From Polyangium fumosum (GTDB lineage Bacteria > Myxococcota_A > Polyangia > Polyangiales > Polyangiaceae), in NCBI RefSeq assembly GCF_005144585.1, contig NZ_SSMQ01000059.1:1-64000 (forward strand): a stretch of 64,000 nucleotides of DNA. The letters are read 5' to 3'. The notes beneath the pieces are model-generated. The model saw only the letters and a program-made list of their open reading frames with translations. It was not told the DNA's origin and did not search any database. A program made the translations under genes and the position numbers. Shown one piece after another: positions 45,516 through 53,885 of this stretch (position 1 is its first letter; each line of letters opens with the position of its first letter).

Positions 45516-48419
45516 ATGATCCCGCCCAGGTCCCGGCGCTCGCGAAGTGCGTCCTCCGCATCCCTCCGCGCCCTCGTCCCCCTGCTCGGCCTGCTCACGG
45601 CTTGTGGCTCCTCCGAGAACTCCGCCGCGCCCTCGGCAGGGCGTCTTTCCGACGACGTCCTGCACGCGCCGCGTGTACCCACCCCTGCGCAGAACCTCGT
45701 TCTCCTCCCCGAGGTCCCGCTCGACGTGCCCGCCGTTCTCACGCCCGCGCCGGGCGCGAGAGCGCAGGCCGCGTTCGGGGGTGGGCAATGGCTGCTCGCT
45801 TGGTCGGACCTGCGCACCTCCCGCCCGATCCTCTACGGCACGCGCGTCGCGCAGGACGGCACGGTGCTCGATCCGTATGGCATTCGGCTGCTCGACGACT
45901 GGTACGGCGATCCCTACAGCGGCTGGCCGTATTCCCCGGCGGTCGCGTTCGACGGGACCAATTACCTGGTGGTCACCGTGCAGAACAGGAAGGTCCGCGG
46001 CGTGCGGGTCAGCCAGGCCGGGGCCGTGCTCGACCCTGGTGGGTTCGATATCGGAGGCATGCCGCTCGAGCTCAGGGGCCCTCCATCCGTCGATTTCGAC
46101 GGAACCAATTACTTCGTCGCCTGGAGCCGCGTGGCGATCGACAGCGATCCCATGGGCGGCCTCTATTATGCGCGCGTCGCGCCCGACGCGACGGTCCTCG
46201 ATCCGGGCGGGATCTACGTGCCCGCCGACGTCTGCAGCCCGGTCGATGTCTCCTTCGACGGGACGAACCATTTTGTCGTCTGGGCCACCTCCTCGGGCGA
46301 CGCCACGGTGCGCGGCGCGCGCATCACGCCCCAGGGCACGGTGCTCGATCCGGGGGGCATTGCGGTGAACTCCCTCCCGACCGTCGACTGCCGCTCCCCC
46401 CACCTGGCCACGAGCTTCGACGGCCAGAACCACGTCGTCGCTTGGTACGACCTCGACTGGGACGTGGGCGAGGAGCAGATCTTCGCCACGCGCGTCTCGC
46501 CGCAGGGCACCGTCGTCGATCCCAGCGGAATCATGGTCGCGGCGGAGCTCGTCGAATTCGAAGAAATGAACCGGCTCGACGTGGCCGCCGACGGCGCGGG
46601 CACGCGGATCGCGTGGAGCCGCGACGGCATGGATGATGGCGGAGACTTCTGGACGCGCGTCGCGTATGCACGCCTCGCGCAGGACGGCACGCTCACGGTG
46701 CCTGCGCAGCTCCTGCCCGACAGGGGCGTGGACGTGGCCCTCGCCTCGGACGGCGCGGGCGTGCTGGCCACGTGGACGTCGGAGACCAGCAGCACGCCGG
46801 TCGTGGGCAGGCGTTTCGGCTCGGGCATGGCCCTGCCGATCGACACGCAGCCCCGGGCCTTCTCGACGCACGGCAACGCGGAGGAGGTGCTCGCCGCGGC
46901 CTCGGACGGGCAGACCTCCTTCGTCATCTGGAGCGATTCGCGCATGCCGAACATCGACGGCCAAGGCCTCTTCGGGGTGCGCGTGGGGCCTTCGGGGCAG
47001 GTCCTCGACGCCACGCCGATCGCGATCACGGGCCTGCCCTTCGACGAGGCCACCGTGGTCTTCGACGGCGCGAACTTCGTGGTGATCTTCGTGCGCAAGT
47101 ACATCGACAACAACAACCCCTACCAGGCCGTGCGCGTGAGCCCCCAGGGCGCCCTGCTCGACGCGACCCCGGTGCAGATCCCGCTCTGCGGCCAGGGTTT
47201 CAACCGGTTGACGGCGACGGCCACGAGCGACGGCGTTCGCACGCTGGTCTTCGCCAACGGCTGCGAGCTCGAGAATATCGGCCTCTCTGGCGTGCTGCTC
47301 GACCACGACCTGATGCCGGTCGCGCCGGTGCTGGGGCTGGCCGATGAGAAGCACTATCCCCAGCAGGCGCAGGTCGCCTACAACGGGACGAACTACCTCG
47401 TCATCTGGCACCAGGACAACGGCGTGTCGGGGCGCCGTGTCGACACCCTGGGCGCGCTGCTCGACAACGTGGATCTCACCATCGTCTCGGGTGGCGACTA
47501 CGTTCATTCCGCGCAGGTCAGCGGCGGGGGCGCTGGAAATCACCTAATCGTCTGGCACCAGGGCAACGAGGTGCGGGCGGGGCGCGTCGACCCCGCGGGG
47601 CAGATCCTCGATCCGCAGGGCTTCCTCGTCGCCGGCATGGGCGCCGATTTCGACACCTCGGCGGTGGCGTTCGACGGAACGGATTACGTCCTCGCCTGGC
47701 ACGCGCTGACGAACGCGGCCGATCCCGGGTCGCTCGATCTGTACGCCGCGAAGATCGATCCCCAGGGCAACGTGGGAGCGAGCTTCCCGCTGTCGATGGC
47801 GCCGGAGCATGAGGGCTCCGTGGCCTTCGCGCCGGGCGGGGGCAGGGTGCTGGTGGCGTACACGCGCTACGAATCCCCGGCGCCGTACAGCGCGCGCCGT
47901 GCCTATGCGAGGCTCTTGGATCCGCTCGGCGGCAGCGGCGGCGCGGGTGGGGCCGGCGGAAGCGGAAGCGGCGGTGCAGGCGGGAGCGGCGACGCAGGCG
48001 GAAGCGGCGGCAATGGCGGCACAGGCGGCAATGGCGGCACAGGCGGAAGCGGCGACGCTGGCGGAAGTGGCGGCGCTGGCGGAAGTGGCGGCGCTGGCGG
48101 AAGTGGCGGCGCTGGCGGAAGCGGCAGCGCTGGCGGGAGCGGCGGCGCTGGCGGAAGCGGCGGCGCTGGCGGGAGCGGCGGCGCTGGCGGAAGTGGAAGC
48201 GGCAGCGGGAGCGGAAGCGGAAGCGGCAGCGGCAGCGGTGGCGGCAATGGCGGCACAGGTGGCCAGGGCGGGAGCGGCGGCGAACCGACCGACATTCATA
48301 TCGATCGCGGCTGCGGTTGCCGCGCGTCCGGGCCTTCCCCCGGGCCGCGGTCCCTGCTGCTTCTCGCCGCGCTCGGCATCGGCGGCCTCGTCCGGCGCAG
48401 GACCTCGGCTCGACAATGA
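45516..48419 (+). CDS. Surface lipoprotein with repeated strands and MYXO-CTERM-like tail
   Basis: 967 residues. Lipoprotein signal ending at Cys30 (GLLTAC). The body repeats units of FDGTNYLVVTV, GVRVSQAGAVLDPGG, DFDGTNYFVAWSR and RVAPDATVLDPGGI, a propeller-like pattern with about 55-residue period. A long Gly/Ser-rich linker (residues 804-922) leads to RGCGCRASG, a hydrophobic stretch (RSLLLLAALGIGGLV) and RRRT, the MYXO-CTERM layout recognised by myxosortases. A protein with both N-terminal and C-terminal anchors or sorting signals is unusual. Likely displayed on the cell surface. Confidence 0.88.
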   Translation: MIPPRSRRSRSASSASLRALVPLLGLLTACGSSENSAAPSAGRLSDDVLHAPRVPTPAQNLVLLPEVPLDVPAVLTPAPGARAQAAFGGGQWLLAWSDLRTSRPILYGTRVAQDGTVLDPYGIRLLDDWYGDPYSGWPYSPAVAFDGTNYLVVTVQNRKVRGVRVSQAGAVLDPGGFDIGGMPLELRGPPSVDFDGTNYFVAWSRVAIDSDPMGGLYYARVAPDATVLDPGGIYVPADVCSPVDVSFDGTNHFVVWATSSGDATVRGARITPQGTVLDPGGIAVNSLPTVDCRSPHLATSFDGQNHVVAWYDLDWDVGEEQIFATRVSPQGTVVDPSGIMVAAELVEFEEMNRLDVAADGAGTRIAWSRDGMDDGGDFWTRVAYARLAQDGTLTVPAQLLPDRGVDVALASDGAGVLATWTSETSSTPVVGRRFGSGMALPIDTQPRAFSTHGNAEEVLAAASDGQTSFVIWSDSRMPNIDGQGLFGVRVGPSGQVLDATPIAITGLPFDEATVVFDGANFVVIFVRKYIDNNNPYQAVRVSPQGALLDATPVQIPLCGQGFNRLTATATSDGVRTLVFANGCELENIGLSGVLLDHDLMPVAPVLGLADEKHYPQQAQVAYNGTNYLVIWHQDNGVSGRRVDTLGALLDNVDLTIVSGGDYVHSAQVSGGGAGNHLIVWHQGNEVRAGRVDPAGQILDPQGFLVAGMGADFDTSAVAFDGTDYVLAWHALTNAADPGSLDLYAAKIDPQGNVGASFPLSMAPEHEGSVAFAPGGGRVLVAYTRYESPAPYSARRAYARLLDPLGGSGGAGGAGGSGSGGAGGSGDAGGSGGNGGTGGNGGTGGSGDAGGSGGAGGSGGAGGSGGAGGSGSAGGSGGAGGSGGAGGSGGAGGSGSGSGSGSGSGSGSGGGNGGTGGQGGSGGEPTDIHIDRGCGCRASGPSPGPRSLLLLAALGIGGLVRRRTSARQ
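47927..48283. repeat. Gly/Ser-coding low-complexity tract
   Basis: About 357 bp of GGCGGAAGCGGCGGCGCTGG-like 18-bp units coding for Gly-Gly-Ser-Gly-Gly-Ala within the MYXO-CTERM-like protein. Regular length changes by slippage are likely. Frames opposite and beside it are open but artefactual. Confidence 0.9.
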
Positions 48420-48508
48420 AGTTGCGTCGGTGCAAGGACGACCTCGCAGCCGCTCGCGCGCTATGCAACCGACCGATCCTGGAGTGCGTCGACCTCGCGG
48501 AGGGTGCA

Positions 48509-48554
48509 CGGTCGGGGCAGGGGAGCGGATCCTCCGAGCGCCGGCCCAGGCTGG
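48509..48554. repeat. Short direct repeat, copy 2
   Basis: CGGTCGGGGCAGGGGAGCGG and TCCTCCGAGCGCCGGCCCAG, matching 45296-45350. It lies in the 275-bp gap between the MYXO-CTERM-like gene and the Cys-rich lipoprotein, a gap with no other recognisable feature. Confidence 0.7.
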
Positions 48555-48694
48555 CACATTCCCGGCTCCTTTTGACTTGGAGACCGGCGCCGGAGCGCGC
48601 GGGTCCTCGGGGTCTCATGCTGGCGCCGACATTGCCATGCAGGCGGCCGGAAGGGCGGGCCCGTGCTCGGCCCGTCCATCCAAGGAGGCGTAGC

Positions 48695-49318
48695 GTGAAC
48701 TCGTGGTGGATGCGTGGTGCAATGGCGGCGACGCTCGTGCTGGCGGCGGCCTGCGGGAGCGAGGTGAACCAGGATGGATCCGGCAGCGCAGGTGGGACCG
48801 GCGGCGCAGGCGGCGAGGGCGGCGTGCTCCCACCACAATGTGTGGTCGAAACGTCGGAGACCGGGCCGTACGAGGTGACGTTCCAGTTCGAAAACGACGG
48901 GGCCTCCCCGGCCTTTTTGCGGAAGGATTGCTCCCTCGAATACACGATCTCGTCGTGCGAGGACGGCTATTCCGCGTCGCTCGCCATCCGCGCCTCGTGC
49001 AGCCAGGCATGCGACAGCGCGGACGGCGGCTGCCTCGCCTGCGGAGCCTGTCCGCCGGTGGGCGGCGTGCCGGTCGAAATCGGTGCGCCGACCACGGATG
49101 CCTGGAAGGGAATGCGATATACGTTCGGAAAGACCGCCGAGGGGTGCACCTGCCACGAATCGCACGTGGCGCAGGCGGGGCGATATCAGATCCGGGTGCC
49201 GGTGTATCCCTCCGACGAGGCCGCGCAGACGGGAACCCCCTCCCATGAAGTGACCGTGAATTTCGAGCTGCCGGCGCCGAACGGCGTGGTGGTGGTGCCC
49301 ATCGGGCAGTCGCCTTGA
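48695..49318 (+). CDS. Cys-rich lipoprotein of unknown function
   Basis: 207 residues from GTG with a strong AAGGAGG site. Signal ends at Cys20 (LAAAC), then a Gly-rich linker (GSGSAGGTGGAGGEGG). The mature part holds ten cysteines (CSLEYTISSCEDG, RASCSQACDSADGGCLACGA, CTCHES) that likely form disulphides, and ends in beta-strands. No family recognised. The fold could be a small beta-sandwich domain with an EGF-like disulphide cluster. Confidence 0.8.
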   Translation: MNSWWMRGAMAATLVLAAACGSEVNQDGSGSAGGTGGAGGEGGVLPPQCVVETSETGPYEVTFQFENDGASPAFLRKDCSLEYTISSCEDGYSASLAIRASCSQACDSADGGCLACGACPPVGGVPVEIGAPTTDAWKGMRYTFGKTAEGCTCHESHVAQAGRYQIRVPVYPSDEAAQTGTPSHEVTVNFELPAPNGVVVVPIGQSP

Positions 49319-49333
49319 GCCCAATGCATCAAC

Positions 49334-49362
49334 TTGACGCACCCCACCGCGCACGTTAGCGT
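49334..49362 (+). promoter_or_regulatory. Candidate sigma-70 promoter for the TetR gene
   Basis: TTGACG (49334-49339), 17-bp spacer, TAGCGT (49357-49362). Transcription would begin about 6 bases before the ATG at 49375, giving a nearly leaderless mRNA. Confidence 0.45.
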
Positions 49363-49374
49363 TTTTGCCGCCCC

Positions 49375-50022
49375 ATGCCGAATCGATCGACCGTCTCGCC
49401 GAGGAAGGTACCGCAACAGCGTCGCTCGCAGGCGCTCGTGCATGCGGTGATCGAGGCAGCGGTCCGCATTCTGAAGCACGGCCGCGAAGACGCATTGACG
49501 ACCCGCCGCGTCGCTGAAATCGCGGGCGCGAGCGTCGGGTCGCTTTACCAGTATTTTCCCAATCGCGATGCCATCATCCGCGCGCTCATCGATTCCCACG
49601 TCCGGGCGATGCTCGCGCGCCTCGACGACCAAATGCGGGATGCCTTCTGCGCGAGCTGCCCCGAAGAAGCGGTGCGTCGCTTCGCAGCAGGCCTCGTCGC
49701 CGCCCATACCGCCGATCTCGATCGGTGGCAGGTGATCGCCTTGCAAGTGCTGCGCATCGGCGATCTCGATCCGAGCGACGAGGCATGGCAGCTCCTCATC
49801 GAGCGCGCCCGAGAGCTCGTCCACCGCGTCGCGCCCGATCTCCCCGCGGCAGAAGCCTCCCGGGCCGCCAAACGCCTCGTCCTCCTCGTCCGCGCTCTGC
49901 TCGTGGACGCCCTGACCCAGCGGCCGGACGAGCTCCGCGACCTCCGCCTCACCACAGACATCACCGACCTCATTCTCGGCTACCTCGGGCGCCTGCGCGA
50001 GCGGCACATGGCGCCCGGCTGA
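49375..50022 (+). CDS. TetR family transcriptional regulator
   Basis: 215 residues. Helix-turn-helix ALVHAVIEAAVRILKHGRED, TRRVAEIAGASVGSLYQYFP, NRDAIIRALIDSHVR. The C-terminal domain is Cys- and Arg-rich in helices (RLDDQMRDAFCASCPEEAVR). Its target is not evident: the downstream neighbour is the composite repeat element, and the upstream gene is a Cys-rich lipoprotein on the same strand. It probably has an autoregulated promoter. Confidence 0.92.
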   Translation: MPNRSTVSPRKVPQQRRSQALVHAVIEAAVRILKHGREDALTTRRVAEIAGASVGSLYQYFPNRDAIIRALIDSHVRAMLARLDDQMRDAFCASCPEEAVRRFAAGLVAAHTADLDRWQVIALQVLRIGDLDPSDEAWQLLIERARELVHRVAPDLPAAEASRAAKRLVLLVRALLVDALTQRPDELRDLRLTTDITDLILGYLGRLRERHMAPG

Positions 50023-50120
50023 GCGCTCCTGCAAAGCCGACGCGCCGGGGCGCTGCCCCGGACCCCGCGAGGGGCTGTCCGCCCCCTCGACCCCGGACCA
50101 GCGAGGCGCTGGACCCAGGG

Positions 50121-50151
50121 TTGAAAAACTGCGCGGTGCGCAGTTTTTCAA
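50121..50151. repeat. Terminal palindrome of copy B
   Basis: TTGAAAAACTGCGC, loop GGT, GCGCAGTTTTTCAA. Matches 22334-22364 of copy A apart from the loop: the arms are conserved, as expected for a functional hairpin. It may end transcription from the TetR gene. Confidence 0.85.
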
Positions 50152-50457
50152 ACAGGCCGACGAAGAGGCCGGGGTGCCAGCAGAAGCCGCAGCGCGGCTG
50201 TCTTGGTGGGGAACGCCGCCGCCGGTCAAGGCCAGGGATGATCTTGCCTACCAAAGGCCGCAGCGCTGACAGGTCGGCGGCCAACGCCTCGTCGCATGAC
50301 GTCGTGGCGTGACGTGGTGACCTCACGTTCCAAACAGCACGGCTCCGTCCCTCCACGTGATGGGGCCGTAGGTCTTCGGGCGATGAGCCTAGGGTCTCCT
50401 GCACCGCGGCCATCTCTCGACGCCACGAGCCCGTCGCTCCTTCCATCGCCCCCGTTC

Positions 50458-50690
50458 CTCCAAGGCACGGCCTCGTACCCCCGGAGGCTCGACGGCACGC
50501 CCCAGAGACACGTCCCCGTCCCTCCAAGGCACGGCCTCGTACCCCCGGAGGCTCGACCGCACGCCCCAGAGACACGTCCCCGTCCCTCCAAGGCACGGCC
50601 TCGTACCTCCGGAGGCTCGACGGCACGCCCCAGAGACACGTCCCCGTTCCTCCAAGGCACGGCCTCGTACCTCCGGAGGCTCGACGTCGT
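50458..50690. repeat. 64-bp tandem units, about 3.6 copies, in copy B
   Basis: Units begin CTCCAAGGCACGGCCTCGTA at 50458, 50522, 50586 and 50650, exactly 64 bp apart. 64 is not a multiple of three. Confidence 0.9.
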
Positions 50691-50774
50691 CTCTTCGGAC
50701 ACATGCCCCTATCCCTCGCACACACGTCCCCGTCGCCTTTTGGCTCGGCCCCCAAGCTTGAAGACACGGCCTCA

Positions 50775-50805
50775 TCGATGAACTGCGCATCGCGCAGCCC
50801 ATCGA
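50775..50805. repeat. Internal palindrome of copy B
   Basis: TCGATGAACTGCGC, loop ATC, GCGCAGCCCATCGA. Two positions are not Watson-Crick pairs, so this hairpin is weaker than the terminal ones. Confidence 0.75.
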
Positions 50806-50908
50806 ACCGACGCCAACGAACCCCCCCATGGTCTTGCCACCGGCCCGCTGGACGGCCGCGCGCCTGTCTCGGTTGGCAACGTCGCTGCCGGTCTTGACCG
50901 GGCCTGTT

Positions 50909-50939
50909 CGATGAACTGCGCATCGCGCAGTTCATCGAG
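50909..50939. repeat. Terminal palindrome of copy B
   Basis: TCGATGAACTGCGC, loop ATC, GCGCAGTTCATCGA, a perfect 14-bp stem. Counterpart of 21653-21683 in copy A. Confidence 0.88.
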
Positions 50940-51040
50940 CTTGGGTCCAGCCCCTGGCTGGTCCGGAGTGGAGGGGGCGGATAGCCCCCTCCTGGGGCCT
51001 GGGGCAACGCCCCAGCGAAGCGGCTCCACGAGGAGACCCT

Positions 51041-53776
51041 TCATGACCCCTGCGACGCAATGTAGACGGCCGTCGCCGGATCGAGGAGATATCCGCCCTG
51101 GCCCGTCCTCAACACCCCGCGGAGCCCGAGCTTGCGGAGCGTCGCGAGTGCCACGCGGACGCGGTTTGCCGCGGCTTCTGCGCCGATGCGCTCCCCGGGC
51201 CAGCCGGCGCGGATGATCTCGTCGAGGGGCAGCGTTTGTCCTGGCGCGGAGGCCCGTAGCTTTGCGAGGGCGAGCAGGATGCGGCGCAGCGGCGCGCGGC
51301 TCGACAGGTCCACCGATGCGCGGGCTCCTGGCAGCCGCAGCCTTGCCCCCTCGTCGGAGACGACCAGCGCCTCCGCAGGCGCGGAGAGCCCTTGCCGGCC
51401 GGCTGCGAGCAGGATCCTCCGCGCGAACCGCACGTCGTCGTTCGAGCGCCCGAGGGCGAGCGCGCGCGCCTTCTCCAGGAGCTGCGCGCGCTCGGGCTCG
51501 CTCGCGTTTGCCAGCGCGACGTGGGCTTCGTGAATCGCGACCGTCGCCTGCAATGCTGGCTCGCTCTCGCATGCGGCGGCGGCGCGTTGTGCCTTCACGA
51601 GCCACTGCGCGGAGGCCTCGGGATCCCCTTCGTCGGACCATACCGACGCGAGGCATCCGGCGATCAGCGCCTCGTAGCGGTGAAATCCCGCCGCGCCCAT
51701 CAGGTCGAACGAGCGCACCAGCATCTTCGTCGCTTCGGCCGGCGAGCCTCGTTCGAGGAACGTGGTGCCGAGGTAGTAGAGCGCGCTGCCCTCGCGGTGA
51801 CGGCTCCCAATCTCGTGGAACAAACGCACGGCGCGCGCGTGACACGAAAGCGCCGCGTCGAGCTTCCCCCGCTCCTGAAACAGGATGCCCTGCGCGCTCA
51901 GCAGCGCGCCCTCGGCGTGTTTGTCGCCGCTCTGCCGCACGATCCCGAGCGCCTCGTCGAGGTCCGCGCCCGCCTCGGTGTAGCTCTCGCGAAAGAGGGC
52001 GATCACCGCTGTCTCGTAAAGCACCCGCGGCAGCCGATCCTCGCAGTCGGCATCACGGTACAGCGCGAGCGCGCGCTTCGCCTCGCGTTCTGCCGCGGCG
52101 AGATCCCCCTCGCGGCGGTGGGCGTGCCCGAGGCACGCCCGGATCTCGGCTTCCCGCACGCGCCGTGACCGGCCCCCCGCCGCGCCTCCGAGGCACGCGA
52201 GCCCTCGCGCGAAATGCGCGCGCGCCTCGACCGTGCGGCCGAGCGTCTCGACGCTCTCCCCGAGGTGCGTGCACGCGAGCGCCTCCAGCGCCGTATCTCC
52301 CCGCGCGCGGGCGAGCGCGAGGCCGGCTTCGAGATCGAAGGCCGCTGCCTTCGGATCGCCGAGCTCGCGCCGCGCGACGCCTCGCGCGACGAGGGCGGCC
52401 GCGAAATCCGGGAGACGCGCCCCGGCTGTCGTCGCCTGCGCCGCCGTGATCGCTCGGTCGAGCAGGACGAGCCGCAGTTCGAATAACCCGCGCGGCACGA
52501 CGACCGGTTCGAGCGCGAGCGCGAGCCCGAGCGCGAGCGCGGCGCCGTCCCCTTCGGGCGCGCGCTCCGCATCGTCGAGCGCGCGCGCGTGCGCCGCCAC
52601 CATGTTGTCCATCTCGCGGCCGAGCTTCTCCCGCGCGGCGCCGCCGAAGGCCGCCTCCTCGGCGAGCGCGCGGCCGAACCACGCGAACCAGCGCGTGTGC
52701 CTGGCTGCCGCGCGTTCGAGCTCTCCCGGCCGCTTTTGTAGCTCCTCCGCGGCGAGCTCGCGGATCGCCTCGAAGAGCGAGAAGCGCGCCTCCTCGCCCT
52801 CCGCGCGCATTCGCACGAGCGAACGCGCGACGAGCCCCTCCAGCACCCCGAGCACGTCCGCGCCCGGCCGGGCGAGCACGCTCTCCGCCGCCTCCAGCGT
52901 AAACCCTCCGCGAAACACCGACGATGCCGCGAAACACGCGCGCTCGGCCTCGTCGAGCTGCACGAGCGAATCCAGGATCGTGCGCCGCATCGACGAATGC
53001 CGCCCGTGGTCTTCCCGCCGGACCAGGAAATCGAGCGGCTCGGCGAGGCGGCTCCGGATCTGCCCGAGGCCGAGCAGCCGCACGCGCGCCGCGCAGAGCT
53101 CAATCGCGAGCGGGATACCGTCCGTCGCGCGCACCACGTCCCCGAGCGCCGCGAGCTCCGCCGGGCCGACGTCGAAGCCGGGCCGCACCTCCCGCGCGCG
53201 GCTCAGGAAGAGCGCCACGCCTTCGGTCGCGAGCAGCTCCTCGCGACTCGCGCCGGGCTCCGGCACCCCGAGCGGCTCCAGCGGCACGAGGTGCTCGCCT
53301 GCGATGCCGAGCACGGCCCGCGACGTCACCAGGATGCGCGCGTGCGGCGCGACCTTCATCCACGCGGCCACCACCCCGGCGGCCGCGGCCGCGATGTGCT
53401 CCACGTTGTCGAGGAGCAGGAGCACCCGGTTCTTCCGGGCGAGGGCCTGCCCCAGCGCCGCCACCACGGCGCTCTCCTCCGTCGTCCGTTCGAGCGCCAC
53501 ACCCAGCACCGACGCCACGGCGCGGCACATCGCCGCTACGTCGCCGGCGTCCGTCAGATCGCAAAACCACACCCCGCCGCCGTGGGCCGCGTACGCCGCG
53601 CCGTGCAATGCCGCGAATCGCGTCGCCACGCGCGTCTTGCCCATGCCCCCGGGCGCGACGATCGTCACGAGCCGCGCGCCCTCGTCGAACCGGGCGACGA
53701 GGGTCGCCATGTCCAAGGCGCGCCCCACGAACGACGACGGGCTCTCGTACACGTTCGTACGCGCCTTCGATTTCAT
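51041..53776 (-). CDS. NB-ARC-like (STAND) ATPase regulator with TPRs and C-terminal winged helix
   Basis: 911 residues. Walker A VAPGGMGKTRVA (Lys47, Thr48), Walker B RVLLLLDNVEH, sensor HARILVTSRAVLG, GIPLAIELCAARVRLLG of the NB-ARC winged helix, then about 12 TPR-like helical hairpins (RARGDTALEALACTHLGESV, ALSCHARAVRLFHEIGSRHR). The C-terminal 100 residues form an OmpR-type winged helix (APLRRILLALAKLRASAPGQ, AANRVRVALATLRKLGLRGV). In SARP/AfsR-like and most ATPase regulators the DNA-binding domain is N-terminal, so this order is uncommon. Probably an ATP-dependent activator; ligand and targets unknown. The stop lies 10 bp from repeat copy B. Confidence 0.9.
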   Translation of the reverse strand: MKSKARTNVYESPSSFVGRALDMATLVARFDEGARLVTIVAPGGMGKTRVATRFAALHGAAYAAHGGGVWFCDLTDAGDVAAMCRAVASVLGVALERTTEESAVVAALGQALARKNRVLLLLDNVEHIAAAAAGVVAAWMKVAPHARILVTSRAVLGIAGEHLVPLEPLGVPEPGASREELLATEGVALFLSRAREVRPGFDVGPAELAALGDVVRATDGIPLAIELCAARVRLLGLGQIRSRLAEPLDFLVRREDHGRHSSMRRTILDSLVQLDEAERACFAASSVFRGGFTLEAAESVLARPGADVLGVLEGLVARSLVRMRAEGEEARFSLFEAIRELAAEELQKRPGELERAAARHTRWFAWFGRALAEEAAFGGAAREKLGREMDNMVAAHARALDDAERAPEGDGAALALGLALALEPVVVPRGLFELRLVLLDRAITAAQATTAGARLPDFAAALVARGVARRELGDPKAAAFDLEAGLALARARGDTALEALACTHLGESVETLGRTVEARAHFARGLACLGGAAGGRSRRVREAEIRACLGHAHRREGDLAAAEREAKRALALYRDADCEDRLPRVLYETAVIALFRESYTEAGADLDEALGIVRQSGDKHAEGALLSAQGILFQERGKLDAALSCHARAVRLFHEIGSRHREGSALYYLGTTFLERGSPAEATKMLVRSFDLMGAAGFHRYEALIAGCLASVWSDEGDPEASAQWLVKAQRAAAACESEPALQATVAIHEAHVALANASEPERAQLLEKARALALGRSNDDVRFARRILLAAGRQGLSAPAEALVVSDEGARLRLPGARASVDLSSRAPLRRILLALAKLRASAPGQTLPLDEIIRAGWPGERIGAEAAANRVRVALATLRKLGLRGVLRTGQGGYLLDPATAVYIASQGS

Positions 53777-53885
53777 GGCGTGGAAGGATGCGAGAGAAGC
53801 GGCGCGACCGCCATGCTCGCGCGAAGACGCGCGAGGGATCGGGGACGCCGGCCTCGTCGTCAGTCGCGGCCGGCCTTCCTCGGGC

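Larger units (their letters stand above)
50038..51030 (-). repeat. Composite inverted-repeat element, copy B
   Basis: About 993 bp, the reverse complement of copy A (21564-22446) at roughly 90% identity by eye. It fills the space between the TetR gene stop and the stop of the NB-ARC-like ATPase. It has the same imperfect inverted termini, three hairpins and 64-bp tandem units (about 3.6 here against 1.6 in copy A), which explains most of the 110-bp length difference. The continuous open frame across it on the minus strand is not conserved in copy A, so it is not a gene. No transposase is present, so any mobility must be provided elsewhere. Confidence 0.85.

Noticed and set aside
47903..48945. 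Antisense open frames rich in Pro-Leu-Pro-Pro opposite the Gly/Ser tract
   Set aside because: They are mirror translations of the low-complexity Gly/Ser coding repeat of a well-supported gene.
49970..51007. A 345-codon minus-strand frame across repeat copy B, and a related 223-codon frame in copy A
   Set aside because: The frames diverge after the 64-bp units because copy number shifts the frame, and the composition is that of GC-rich random translation.
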